This document shows positions 17,824 through 26,317 of a stretch of 64,000 nucleotides of DNA, one piece after another. The position numbers were made by a program, and so were the translations under genes. Location of the stretch: positions 1-64,000 of the forward strand of contig JAKAYA010000007.1 in assembly GCA_021826965.1 (NCBI GenBank), in the 5' to 3' direction. The DNA is from Nitrospirota bacterium (lineage in GTDB: Bacteria > Nitrospirota > Leptospirillia > Leptospirillales > Leptospirillaceae). Positions within the stretch are counted from its first letter, which is position 1. Every line of letters begins with the position of its first letter. The notes beneath the pieces are model-generated. The model ran no database searches and was not told the DNA's origin. It saw only the letters and a program-made list of their open reading frames with translations.

Positions 17824-18402
17824 TCAGGAATCTGCCGGTCCACTTTCCTCAGTCTTTTCATTCGTCCCCGCGGATTTTCCGGTTTTCACGGGAGGCGCGG
17901 CGGGTGCCAGCGTCATCGTCATGTTTGAGCCTTCCATTCTGGGAGGAACTTCCAGAACGGCCGTTCCCTCTGTCGCCACGATGATCTTCTGAAGCAACTC
18001 CCTTCCCACTTCCGTATGAATCATTTCACGACCCCGGAACATCATGCTGATTTTCGCCTTGTTCCCGTCTTCCAGAAAGCGCTGGACATAATTGATCTTG
18101 GTTTCAAGGTCATGCTCGTTGATATGCGGCCGGAACTTGACTTCCTTGATCTGCCCGGACTTCTGGTGCTGTTTCATCGCATGAACCTTCTTGCTCTGTT
18201 CATACATGTACTTGCCGAAGTCCATCATTTTGCAGACGGGAGGCTTGGCGGTCGGAGAGACCTCGACGAGATCGAATCCCTGCTCTTCCGCCTTCTTGAT
18301 GGCCACATGCGTCGGAAAGATCCCGAGCTGTTCGCCCTCCGGACCAATCACGCGCACTTCCTTGATTTTAATCTCATAATTGACACGGGGTTTTGGATTA
18401 AT
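17824..18402 (-). CDS. infC: Translation initiation factor IF-3 with ATT start codon
   Basis: IF-3 binds the 30S subunit and polices start codon choice. The track ORF begins at an internal GTG (18357) and loses the N-terminus. Fifteen codons upstream in frame is ATT, followed by AATCCAAAACCCCGT, giving INPKPRVNYEIKIKEVRVIGPEGEQLG, the conserved IF-3 start. A perfect AGGAGG lies six bases before the ATT. This gives 192 residues with the N-domain (DLVEVSPTAKPPVCKMMDFGKY) and C-domain (KEVKFRPHINEHDLETK). A rare AUU start permits IF-3 to limit its own synthesis, as known in Escherichia coli. The C-terminal tail after TMTLAP is long and Pro/Lys-rich. Confidence 0.93.
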   Translation of the reverse strand: MNPKPRVNYEIKIKEVRVIGPEGEQLGIFPTHVAIKKAEEQGFDLVEVSPTAKPPVCKMMDFGKYMYEQSKKVHAMKQHQKSGQIKEVKFRPHINEHDLETKINYVQRFLEDGNKAKISMMFRGREMIHTEVGRELLQKIIVATEGTAVLEVPPRMEGSNMTMTLAPAAPPVKTGKSAGTNEKTEESGPADS

Positions 18403-18423
18403 AGAATTCCTCCTCGTTAAACA

Positions 18424-20184
18424 TCAGGATCCATTCGAACGGGGCGCCATTTCCGGAGGCCAGCAACGGACGGCTATCTCGTCGAGTGCGGATTCGAGCG
18501 GACAGAGGTCCTTTTTCTCTCCTTCGCGCGTCCGGACAGACACCCGGCCTTCTTCCACTTCACGATCTCCCACGACCCACATTTCGGGAATTTTTTCCAT
18601 CTGGGCTTCCCGAATCTTGAAGCCGATCTTTTCGTTCCGAAAATCCCCTTCCACCCGAACGCCCCTGTCCTTCATCCGGCGCAACACATCCTGTGCGTAT
18701 GGGATATGACGATCCGCTATCGTCATGACGCGCACCTGTTCGGGCGCCAGCCAAAGGGGAAAGGCTCCCGCATAATGTTCGATCAGGATTCCGAAAAACC
18801 GTTCGACCGAACCGAACAGGGCCCGATGAATCATGATCGGACGACGGGGTTCACCGGAATCGTTCCGGTATGTCAGGTCAAACTTCTCCGGCAGGTTGAA
18901 GTCGACCTGAATGGTCGACAACTGCCAGGCCCTGCCAATGGCGTCATGAAATTTGATATCGATTTTCGGGCCGTAAAAGACGCCTTCTCCCGGATCGATC
19001 TCGTAGGGAATACCGGACTCTTCCAGGGCCGTTCGAAGAGCTCCCGTCGCCATCTCCCAGTTCTCGTCGGAGCCGACGGATTTCTCGGGCCGGGTCGACA
19101 GATAGACCGTCCTGTCCGTAAATCCGAAGCGTCCGACCATCTGGTCGACGAGAGCCAGAACCTTTCGGATTTCTCCCGAAAGGTCTTCCGGCTTGCAGAA
19201 GATATGCGCATCGTCCTGCGTGAATCCCCGGACACGCATCAATCCGTGCAGGGTGCCCGAACGCTCGTACCGATAGACGGTTCCCAGTTCTGACAACCGG
19301 ATAGGGAGATCCCGGTAACTCTGGACACTTTCACGGAAGATCAGAATATGAAACGGACAGTTCATGGGTTTCAGCTCGTAAGCCGTCCCTTCCGTTTCCA
19401 TCGGGCGGAACATGCTGTCCTGATAATAGTCCCAGTGGCCGGACTGCATCCATAAGTCCAGACGCGCAATGTGCGGCGTGTAGACATACCGGTAACCGTG
19501 ACGGTCGTGAAGGACTTTCCAGAGGTCCTCCAGAGTCCGGCGAATCTGGCTTCCTTTGGGAAGCCAGAGGACGAGACCCGCCCCCTTTTCGTCGAGCGTG
19601 CGGAAAAGTCCCAGTTCTCGTCCCAGCTTGCGATGATCCCTTCTCTGGACCTCTTCCTGGCGACGGAGGTAATCGGAAAGCTCCGCTTCGCTGTGAAAAG
19701 CCGTTCCGTATATCCGCTGGAGGGAAGGGTTCGACTCCATTCCTTTCCAGTAGGCACTGGAAGTGGAAAGGAGACGGATCGCAGGGATCTCTCCCGTCGT
19801 CGAAATATGTGGTCCCCGGCAAAGGTCCACGAATTCGCCTTGCTCGTAGACCGTGATCTCGGCCTCTTCCGGTATCCCCCGGATCAGTTCGAGCTTGAAA
19901 GGCTCGTTCCGTTCAAGAAAGACCTTTTCGGCTTCCGCGCGACTCACCGGCTTGCGAACAATCGGAAGGTCGGAACGGATCAACGATTTCATCTCGTTTT
20001 CGATCCGCTCGAGATCGTCCGGGGTGAAGGGCCTTTCGTACCGGAAGTCGTAATAGAACCCCTCTTCCGTTGCCGGACCGATCCCCACCTGCGCCGAAGG
20101 GTAAAGCCTCTTTACCGCCTGGGCCAACGTATGTGCCGCGCTGTGCCGGAGCGCCGCGAGAGACTGAGTGCCTTTTTCCGTCAT
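18424..20184 (-). CDS. thrS: Threonyl-tRNA synthetase lacking the TGS domain
   Basis: A 586-residue class II synthetase. It begins almost directly with the editing domain, whose zinc-type motif is LRHSAAHTLAQAVKRLYP, followed by the second editing motif. The catalytic core contains WLPKGSQIRRTLED, the zinc cysteine of KPMNCPFHI, motif 2 YRYERSGTLHGLMRVRGFTQDDAHIF and motif 3 MIHRALFGSVERFFGIL, and the anticodon domain closes the chain. Typical bacterial ThrRS is about 640 residues with an N-terminal TGS domain, which is absent; the 160 bases upstream carry a promoter, not coding sequence in frame. It heads the operon with infC, rpmI and rplT. Confidence 0.95.
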   Translation of the reverse strand: MTEKGTQSLAALRHSAAHTLAQAVKRLYPSAQVGIGPATEEGFYYDFRYERPFTPDDLERIENEMKSLIRSDLPIVRKPVSRAEAEKVFLERNEPFKLELIRGIPEEAEITVYEQGEFVDLCRGPHISTTGEIPAIRLLSTSSAYWKGMESNPSLQRIYGTAFHSEAELSDYLRRQEEVQRRDHRKLGRELGLFRTLDEKGAGLVLWLPKGSQIRRTLEDLWKVLHDRHGYRYVYTPHIARLDLWMQSGHWDYYQDSMFRPMETEGTAYELKPMNCPFHILIFRESVQSYRDLPIRLSELGTVYRYERSGTLHGLMRVRGFTQDDAHIFCKPEDLSGEIRKVLALVDQMVGRFGFTDRTVYLSTRPEKSVGSDENWEMATGALRTALEESGIPYEIDPGEGVFYGPKIDIKFHDAIGRAWQLSTIQVDFNLPEKFDLTYRNDSGEPRRPIMIHRALFGSVERFFGILIEHYAGAFPLWLAPEQVRVMTIADRHIPYAQDVLRRMKDRGVRVEGDFRNEKIGFKIREAQMEKIPEMWVVGDREVEEGRVSVRTREGEKKDLCPLESALDEIAVRCWPPEMAPRSNGS

Positions 20185-20284
20185 GCTTTTCGCGTTCCTG
20201 TCCCTTTCCGTTCCTTATCCAGCGGGATCTTCCGCACGGCACCGACGGTTCCGTGCAAATACCCTGAACATGGAGAATCTTATA

Positions 20285-20313
20285 AAGATATTGAATGACA
20301 ACAATGATGTCAA
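20285..20313 (-). promoter_or_regulatory. Predicted promoter of the thrS-infC-rpmI-rplT operon
   Basis: On the minus strand a consensus TTGACA (20308-20313) is separated by 17 bases from TATCTT (20285-20290), about 95 bases before the thrS ATG. It lies in the only gap between the GGDEF/EAL gene and thrS, consistent with thrS starting its own transcript. Confidence 0.55.
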
Positions 20314-20346
20314 ACATGTCCTCTCTTCCATCTTCCCGGGGACCCC

Positions 20347-23300
20347 TCAGAGCTTTTCCTGAACGATCAGACGGACCAGCTCCGACGAAAACTCCGATTC
20401 GACAGTCCGAAGGGCCGACACAGACCCGACTCCACGCGTTTTCAGCTCATGGATCTTGCGATGAAGAACTCCGGCGGGAAGAGACGAGAGGCCATGGTCT
20501 TCCAGAAACCGGGTATTTGGGCAATCTTCCAGAGTCAGGCGGTACCGGGAACTTTCGAGGAGCGTGCTGGAATGCGTCATCCTCCAGTGCAGAGCCAGGG
20601 CTCCGAGGGCGGTTCGGGGAATATGGATGGGCGAGAACCGGGAAAAATGTCCGCACCATTCCGCCACGTTCATCGCCGGCATAGGAGTGGCCAGGAAAAA
20701 TCCCTGGCCAAAATGAGCTCCCAGGAAAGAGGCGATCTCGACCTGTTCAAGAAATTCCAGACCTTCGACCACGACGCTCATGTCCAGATCACGCCCCAAC
20801 TGGACCAGCATTCCAATAAAGCTGACCGTGCGATAGGGATCCGTCCGGGCATTGCGGATCAGACTCTGGTCGATCTTGACAGCCTCGAACGGGAGACTCC
20901 TCAGACGTTCAAGACTGCTGTAGCCTGAACCCAGATCGTCCATCACGATATGGACTCCCAGCCGGGAAAGGTCCTGCAACGACATGACAAATGCGTTGTT
21001 CATCTCCATCTGCAAGCTTTCGAGCAATTCGAGATACAGACGATTCGGCGATACTCCATTCTTTCGAAGAGTCTCGCGAAGCCGCGATAGAAAATCCGGC
21101 TGAGTGAGGACGAACGGAGGGGCATTGACGGAAAGTCCCAGATTCAAACCGCCGGCTTCCCATTTCCGAAGATCGGACAGGGCCAGGGAGAGCCCGTGCC
21201 AAAAAAGTCGGTCGAGTTCCTGCTCCCCCAGAACCCCGATGAATTGACCCGGCAAGACCGTCTGACCGTCTTCCATTTCCAGTCGGGCAAGCGCTTCCAC
21301 CTTAGGTGAAAATCCCCCCATAAGATTGATCACAGGCTGATAGACCATACGGAGCCCTCCGGAGAAAAGGCGGTCCCGCCAGCGGCGGGACGTGACTTCC
21401 GGAAATATCGGCAAAAGCCCCGGTCTGGAAAGAAGCAGCGTGCCCCGCCTGGAAAGACCTTCACAGAACTGACGCATCCAGTCGGATTCGAACTGTCCCG
21501 GATATTCACCGCTCAGATGGAGCACATAGGCGATTTTTCCGTGAACATCGAAAACGGGAATGGCGACGGCACTCCGGATCCCCATTTTCTGATAAAGCGT
21601 CCACCACGGTTTGAGTCTTGGATCGGAAACGGCAACGGGGGAGCTCGTGATTCGCCCGTCGAGCCAGGCCATCGGAAGGAGGCCTCTCCCGGCAGGACGG
21701 GTCGTGTCCAGAACCGGTGGATCTCCTCCTGTCGTCAGAAAACCCTGATATTCCTCCGGAATCCGGTGGCTGAAAACAGGCACGAACACACCTTCCCGAT
21801 CGGGACGGAACAGGATGACCGTCTTGATTCCGGGCAATTGTCCAAGCCTCTCCATTTCCTCTCCGATGACATCCGTCATCAGAGATCCCGTCGAGGGAAG
21901 ATTCCGGCCCAAGAGGGAATGGTAAGCCTCCATCGTCCATTCCAGTCCCTTGAACTGTCCTTCTGTGGCATCTTTCAGACGGGCGAGCAGGATGGACAGA
22001 AGGCCGACTTTTTCTTCCTGGGGAAACGAAGACCGGAGCACCTTTTCCTGAAAGAATCTCTGAAAATGACGAAAGGATTCGTCGATCTGGGACCGGTCCA
22101 CACCAACAAAGGAATGGGTCCGTCCCATCGACTGACCATGCATAAAAACGGTCTCCCGGGAGACCGGTATCGAAAGGATCAGGCTTAAATGGTCGTTCAG
22201 GCTTTCCTCCAGGTACCTCATCTCTTCCGGAGAAACCCGATCGATGATCGCGCTGATTCCGGGCATCGCCCGGAGATTTTCATAGAATTCCCGGCCGAAT
22301 CCTTCGGTGACAGAAAGCCGGAAGGATTCGGTCCGCTCCAGAATTTGAGCGGATTCCGCACCATAGGGATCAAGGCCATACGCCGGAGCCCTTTCTCCCG
22401 TCACTTCCCCTGACTCCCAGCGTTTCCACCAGACCGGCCGGTCGTTCTTGTGAATCTTCGAACTATAGAGGGCGTTGTCGGCCCGGCGCAAAAGGAGATC
22501 CGGATCGTCTCCGTCCAACGGATACAAGGCGACCCCGGCCGACAGATCCAGATTCGCGAGTTGGCCTTCCCCGAGAGAGAAAGGGGTCAGAACGATGGAA
22601 CGAATCCGTTCGAAGACGGGGGCGAGGTCTTCCGGGCCCCCAAGACCTTCCAGAACCAGGACGAACTCGTCCCCTCCCATTCGGGCCAGAAGCTCGCCTT
22701 CCCTCCGGATCTGCCGGAACCGCTCCGCCAGCTGACGCAGGACCAGATCCCCCGCCGCATGCCCGTTCTGGTCGTTCAGGGTCTTGAAGTTGTCCAGATC
22801 CAGCATGCAAACGGCCATCAGGGTCCCCGTCCTGCGGGCTCGCCCGACAGCCCCACCCAACCCGTCTTCGAGACTCAGACGGTTGGGAAGACCTGTCAGA
22901 GGATCCAGGCGCGCCCGGAGAGATTCCCGCTCCACCTGATCGGCGAGTTTTTCCCGAAGGGCGAAGTCGGAAAGGCTGTGCCCCAACAACCTCGCGATTC
23001 GCCGGCAGTGTTCCCGCACGTCGGGCTCCAGCGCCCATTCTTTTCCGGACGCCAGAAACAGGATCATATCCGGAACTCCGTCACGGGAAACGGGAACGGC
23101 GATACCCGTTTTCCAGTGATTCGCCGCAAAAAGGGTCCGTTCCGACCTGACGAGATCTCCCGGAAAACGAACGACGACTATTTCGCCTTTTGTCCTGCAG
23201 CGAAATACCAGAGATTGCTCACGACCGACGGCGTTCACCACGAATTGTCCGATCGCATCGGCTCCGGCGCCTGCCCGGGCCAGATCCCGGAAACCTCCAT

Positions 23301-23919
23301 CCGGACCGGGTTCACCGATCCAGGCTGCATCGAAAAGCTCTCCACGGACAAGCGTCTGGCAAAGGCCCTGAAGGAGAAGTCCCGGCTCCCGGGAAGGGAG
23401 GAGCTCCTCCACGGCGGGAACGAGAGAAACATAGAGATTCTCGAGGAGGTGGAAGCTTCTCTGAAGATCGAGACGCAACAATCCGGCGCCGATCTCACAA
23501 ACGATGGTCTCCAGAAAAAGCGGTATCTCTCCGGATATCTCCGGACCATCGAGACAAACGACCAGAAGTCCTTGGACTCTGGCCCTCAGGAAGACTGGCA
23601 GAAAACAGGATCCGCTGCCGGACGGCAGGACTCCGCAAATCTCTTTCCCTTCTATCCAGGCGTTTTCAGCCAGGTCCTTTCCCTCCGGAAAATCTTTCCG
23701 CCCGAAAAAGACTTCCCATACTCCCGTCGGTTCGCGGGCTCCGGCCCAGACGCTTCGGACACCGGCAAGCTTTTCCAGGAGACCGCAGGTTTCTTTGTAG
23801 AGGACCATCGTGTCCGGAGCTTGCGCCGAAATGCGCACGCATGCGGCAAGCGTCTTCAGAAGGGTATCCGAGGGGAATTCCGAATTTCTGGAAGGACGGC
23901 GCGGTTCCGGAATGCTCAC
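20347..23919 (-). CDS. GGDEF-EAL cyclic-di-GMP protein with GAF-like and globin-like sensor regions
   Basis: A 1190-residue signalling protein. Order: two GAF-like regions (about 28-320), a GGDEF domain (330-495) with intact RMGGDEF, a helical globin-like region (about 530-665) with FMHGQSMGRTHSFVGVD resembling the proximal-histidine segment of globin-coupled sensors, another GAF-like region (685-830), then an EAL domain (850-1100) with VEALAR, ELLES, MDDLGSGYSSL, KID and VVEGLE. Cyclase and phosphodiesterase signatures both look intact, so either or both activities are possible. No transmembrane segment is visible. The GTG at 23919 overlaps the thiD stop (GTGA) with GAGGA nine bases upstream; the track start lies inside thiD. 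The sensor assignment is inference. Confidence 0.85.
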   Translation of the reverse strand: MSIPEPRRPSRNSEFPSDTLLKTLAACVRISAQAPDTMVLYKETCGLLEKLAGVRSVWAGAREPTGVWEVFFGRKDFPEGKDLAENAWIEGKEICGVLPSGSGSCFLPVFLRARVQGLLVVCLDGPEISGEIPLFLETIVCEIGAGLLRLDLQRSFHLLENLYVSLVPAVEELLPSREPGLLLQGLCQTLVRGELFDAAWIGEPGPDGGFRDLARAGAGADAIGQFVVNAVGREQSLVFRCRTKGEIVVVRFPGDLVRSERTLFAANHWKTGIAVPVSRDGVPDMILFLASGKEWALEPDVREHCRRIARLLGHSLSDFALREKLADQVERESLRARLDPLTGLPNRLSLEDGLGGAVGRARRTGTLMAVCMLDLDNFKTLNDQNGHAAGDLVLRQLAERFRQIRREGELLARMGGDEFVLVLEGLGGPEDLAPVFERIRSIVLTPFSLGEGQLANLDLSAGVALYPLDGDDPDLLLRRADNALYSSKIHKNDRPVWWKRWESGEVTGERAPAYGLDPYGAESAQILERTESFRLSVTEGFGREFYENLRAMPGISAIIDRVSPEEMRYLEESLNDHLSLILSIPVSRETVFMHGQSMGRTHSFVGVDRSQIDESFRHFQRFFQEKVLRSSFPQEEKVGLLSILLARLKDATEGQFKGLEWTMEAYHSLLGRNLPSTGSLMTDVIGEEMERLGQLPGIKTVILFRPDREGVFVPVFSHRIPEEYQGFLTTGGDPPVLDTTRPAGRGLLPMAWLDGRITSSPVAVSDPRLKPWWTLYQKMGIRSAVAIPVFDVHGKIAYVLHLSGEYPGQFESDWMRQFCEGLSRRGTLLLSRPGLLPIFPEVTSRRWRDRLFSGGLRMVYQPVINLMGGFSPKVEALARLEMEDGQTVLPGQFIGVLGEQELDRLFWHGLSLALSDLRKWEAGGLNLGLSVNAPPFVLTQPDFLSRLRETLRKNGVSPNRLYLELLESLQMEMNNAFVMSLQDLSRLGVHIVMDDLGSGYSSLERLRSLPFEAVKIDQSLIRNARTDPYRTVSFIGMLVQLGRDLDMSVVVEGLEFLEQVEIASFLGAHFGQGFFLATPMPAMNVAEWCGHFSRFSPIHIPRTALGALALHWRMTHSSTLLESSRYRLTLEDCPNTRFLEDHGLSSLPAGVLHRKIHELKTRGVGSVSALRTVESEFSSELVRLIVQEKL

Positions 23920-24779
23920 GTGCAGTCGTCCTCTTTCGAAAAAATGACGGATGCGGATCTTTCGTGCGGAGGAAGAAACACAGCGTCCAATGTCCGGCGG
24001 GGACCTCCCGGGCGTCTGATTTCCCGATCCAGCGCCGATTGGAAGATTTCTCGTGCCTGACGCACGACAGTCGCCCAAGAAGACTCGGGAGCCATGACCC
24101 GACAACCTGTCAGAAGGGATGCCAGCGTACAACCACCTCCGTGAAGGGCAGAAACCGGCAAGGAAGGATACGTCAGCTCCAGGATTTCCTCCCGAGTCAC
24201 GAAAAGATCGATCTTCTCCTTTCCTCCGCCGTGTCCGCCTTTCAGGTAGACGGCGCCTCCCCCGAAGCGGAACAGGATTTCTTCCGCCGCACCGCGCATG
24301 TCCTCCTTGTTCGAGAGGATCTCCCGACCAAGGAGGGCCGAAGCCTCCGGAAGATTCGGAGTCACAAGGGAGACATGCGGAAAAATCCGGTGGGCCATTG
24401 CCTGAAAAGAATCCGGATCCTGAAACGGATCTCCCGAACCGAAGCGGAAAATCGGATCGAGTACGACCGGTATTCCGGAAGAAATTGCGTCTGACAAAGA
24501 CAGAAATTCCGTGATCAGGGTTTCAGGCAAAAGGCCAACCTTGATAGCCGCCGGACGTTCGACGTCCAGAAGCGCCTGGAGCATTTCCCGAAACACGTCC
24601 GTCGATACGGGAACCACCCGTCGGACTTCACGGATATTCTGGGCAGTCAGAGACGTCGGAATTCCCTTCGCCATGACGCCCAATGCAGAAAGGACGCGGA
24701 GGTCCTGGTGCAGACCGGCCCCCCCCGAAGGATCCACTCCGGCCAGAACCCAAATCGAATCGGGAGACGACTCCGGCAT
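23916..24779 (-). CDS. thiD: Hydroxymethylpyrimidine/phosphomethylpyrimidine kinase
   Basis: A 287-residue ribokinase-fold enzyme that phosphorylates HMP and HMP-P for thiamine synthesis. VLAGVDPSGGAGLHQDLRVLSALGV, TSLTAQN, VVLDPIFRFGSG, VTPNLPEASALLG, YLKGGHGGG and ALHGGGCTLASLL (normally GTGCT/S; here GGGCT) are the family motifs. It starts one base after the M23 peptidase stop region and overlaps the GGDEF/EAL gene by four bases. The long C-terminal segment after SALDREIRRPGG is slightly divergent. ThiD is well supported. Confidence 0.9.
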   Translation of the reverse strand: MPESSPDSIWVLAGVDPSGGAGLHQDLRVLSALGVMAKGIPTSLTAQNIREVRRVVPVSTDVFREMLQALLDVERPAAIKVGLLPETLITEFLSLSDAISSGIPVVLDPIFRFGSGDPFQDPDSFQAMAHRIFPHVSLVTPNLPEASALLGREILSNKEDMRGAAEEILFRFGGGAVYLKGGHGGGKEKIDLFVTREEILELTYPSLPVSALHGGGCTLASLLTGCRVMAPESSWATVVRQAREIFQSALDREIRRPGGPRRTLDAVFLPPHERSASVIFSKEDDCT

Positions 24780-24780
24780 G

Positions 24781-25668
24781 CTAGTGCCCCGACAAGGGGA
24801 GTCGAATCCAGTCTTCGTCAGAAAGAAGCATAGGATTGATGTGATTTCCGTCCAGAACTGCGCCGTAATGAAACACCGGACCGGTCACCCGCCCCGTATG
24901 ACCGAGATGGCCGATCAACGATCCTCGCCGCACGATATCTCCGGAGCGCACCCGAAAATCCCGGAGGTGGAGGTATTCGGTGAACAGGCCGCCACCGTGA
25001 TCCACGATCACCATGTTTCCGTCGTAATAGAAACGGCCGGCCAGAACCACTCTTCCATCGTTTGCCGCCACAATGGGAGTCCCTTCGGATGCGTCGATGT
25101 CTTCTCCCAGATGGCGGGACATAGGCTTTCCGTTCAGGATCCGGATCGCTCCGAAATCATGGGTCACACGCCCATTGAGCGGGAGGATGAAGGGTCCGGA
25201 AATCAAAAGAGAGGTGCGTCGGGCGAGCACAGCATGGATGGCCAGGCTTTCCCGGCGGATACGGGCCAGGAGCTGCGGGGGGGGAGTCACGTAACGGGAA
25301 CGAACGTGCAGCCTGGACAACAGAAACTTCCTGGGAACGACCCGGACCGTCACAGTTTCGCCGGTCTCGATCACCTTCAGAGAATACCCCCCCGGTTTCT
25401 GGGCCAGATCGATCCCCAGAACAAGGAGGCGGGTTCCGGAACCAAATCCCTGGAAAGGCCCCCTTCCTTCTCGCCGCATCCTCTCCAGGGGTATTTTCCG
25501 GTCAAGGAAAAGGATGTTCCTTCCCTTGGATCCGGGGGGCTCGCTCACCAGAAAAAAGCCTCCCTGCACAACGTCTATCGTGCGGTTATCCGTCCGGGCT
25601 CCTGCGGAAAATGCGGAAAGGAAAAGCAAACCCAGCGAAACGACCACCAGGATAAATGATCGGACCAT
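24781..25668 (-). CDS. Exported M23-family (LytM-like) peptidase, probably with impaired active site
   Basis: A 295-residue exported protein: from the ATG at 25668 (overlapping the thiE stop, TGATG) the N-terminus MVRSFILVVVSLGLLFLSAFSAGA is a signal peptide. The C-terminal LytM fold has the first metal motif HLGEDID (H-x3-D) and MVIVDHGGGLFTEYLHL. Where active enzymes have H-x-H (usually GPHLH), this one reads GPVFHY, so the catalytic first histidine is replaced by Val while the zinc-ligand histidine remains. It may be a cell-wall amidase activator rather than a hydrolase, as with EnvC-type proteins. It is embedded between thiE and thiD by overlaps; the link to thiamine is probably only transcriptional. 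Confidence 0.8.
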   Translation of the reverse strand: MVRSFILVVVSLGLLFLSAFSAGARTDNRTIDVVQGGFFLVSEPPGSKGRNILFLDRKIPLERMRREGRGPFQGFGSGTRLLVLGIDLAQKPGGYSLKVIETGETVTVRVVPRKFLLSRLHVRSRYVTPPPQLLARIRRESLAIHAVLARRTSLLISGPFILPLNGRVTHDFGAIRILNGKPMSRHLGEDIDASEGTPIVAANDGRVVLAGRFYYDGNMVIVDHGGGLFTEYLHLRDFRVRSGDIVRRGSLIGHLGHTGRVTGPVFHYGAVLDGNHINPMLLSDEDWIRLPLSGH

Positions 25669-26315
25669 CACGAACGGAGATCCCCCTGTCTGGACCAGCA
25701 TCGTCGCAGGGAAAACGCCCGGGAGCGCACGTCTTCCTCATAGGCCAGTGCACCCATGACGGCAAAACCGGACGCTCCGGCCGACCACACCTCCGGAATT
25801 CCACCTTCGGCTATCCCTCCGATCGCCAGGACCGGCAAGGGGACGGAACCCGCCACTTCTTTCAGGAGAACCGGTCCTGGAGGAACCCCGTAAGGACGTT
25901 TGGAAGGGGTGTCGAAGACCGGTCCGGCGATCAGATAGTCTGCCCCTTCGGAAAACGCCTTCCGAGCCGCCTTGAGCGAATGGCAGGAGACCCCCAGTCG
26001 AAGGGCCGGAGCACGGTCCCGCAAGCGCTCCAGAGGGATGTGGTCTTCCGGCAGATGAAGACCCCAGGCACCGGCTTCCAGTGCGACATCCAGACGTGAA
26101 TTGATGATCAGGGGAAAACCCGAAGGGAGGGAGTCCGCAAGAAGAATTGCGATGTCAAAAATTTCCCGGGCGCTTCCTTCCTTCCTCCGCACCTGAATCG
26201 ATGTCACACCTCCGGCCACCGCGTCCAGCGCCCTCTGGACCAACGGCTTGACCGGAATGTCTTCGGGAGTGACATACATCAATGGAAACAGGGGAGACAC
26301 AAGACTTTTGATCAT
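25668..26315 (-). CDS. thiE: Thiamine phosphate synthase
   Basis: A 215-residue TIM-barrel enzyme joining HMP pyrophosphate and thiazole phosphate. MYVTPED, VTSIQVRRKEGSAREI, LIINSRLDVALEAGAWGLHLPEDHI, LGVSCHSLKAA, ADYLIAGPVFDTPSKRPYG and VLAIGGIAEGGIPEVWSAGASGFAVMGAL follow the family closely; the pyrophosphate-binding lysine of QxRxK appears as RRKE. It lies two bases after thiG and overlaps the M23 gene. Confidence 0.92.
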   Translation of the reverse strand: MIKSLVSPLFPLMYVTPEDIPVKPLVQRALDAVAGGVTSIQVRRKEGSAREIFDIAILLADSLPSGFPLIINSRLDVALEAGAWGLHLPEDHIPLERLRDRAPALRLGVSCHSLKAARKAFSEGADYLIAGPVFDTPSKRPYGVPPGPVLLKEVAGSVPLPVLAIGGIAEGGIPEVWSAGASGFAVMGALAYEEDVRSRAFSLRRCWSRQGDLRS

Positions 26316-26317
26316 TT

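Noticed and set aside
22450-24060. 536-residue plus-strand ORF
   Set aside because: Antisense to the GGDEF/EAL gene, which has intact catalytic motifs; no recognisable domain on the plus strand.
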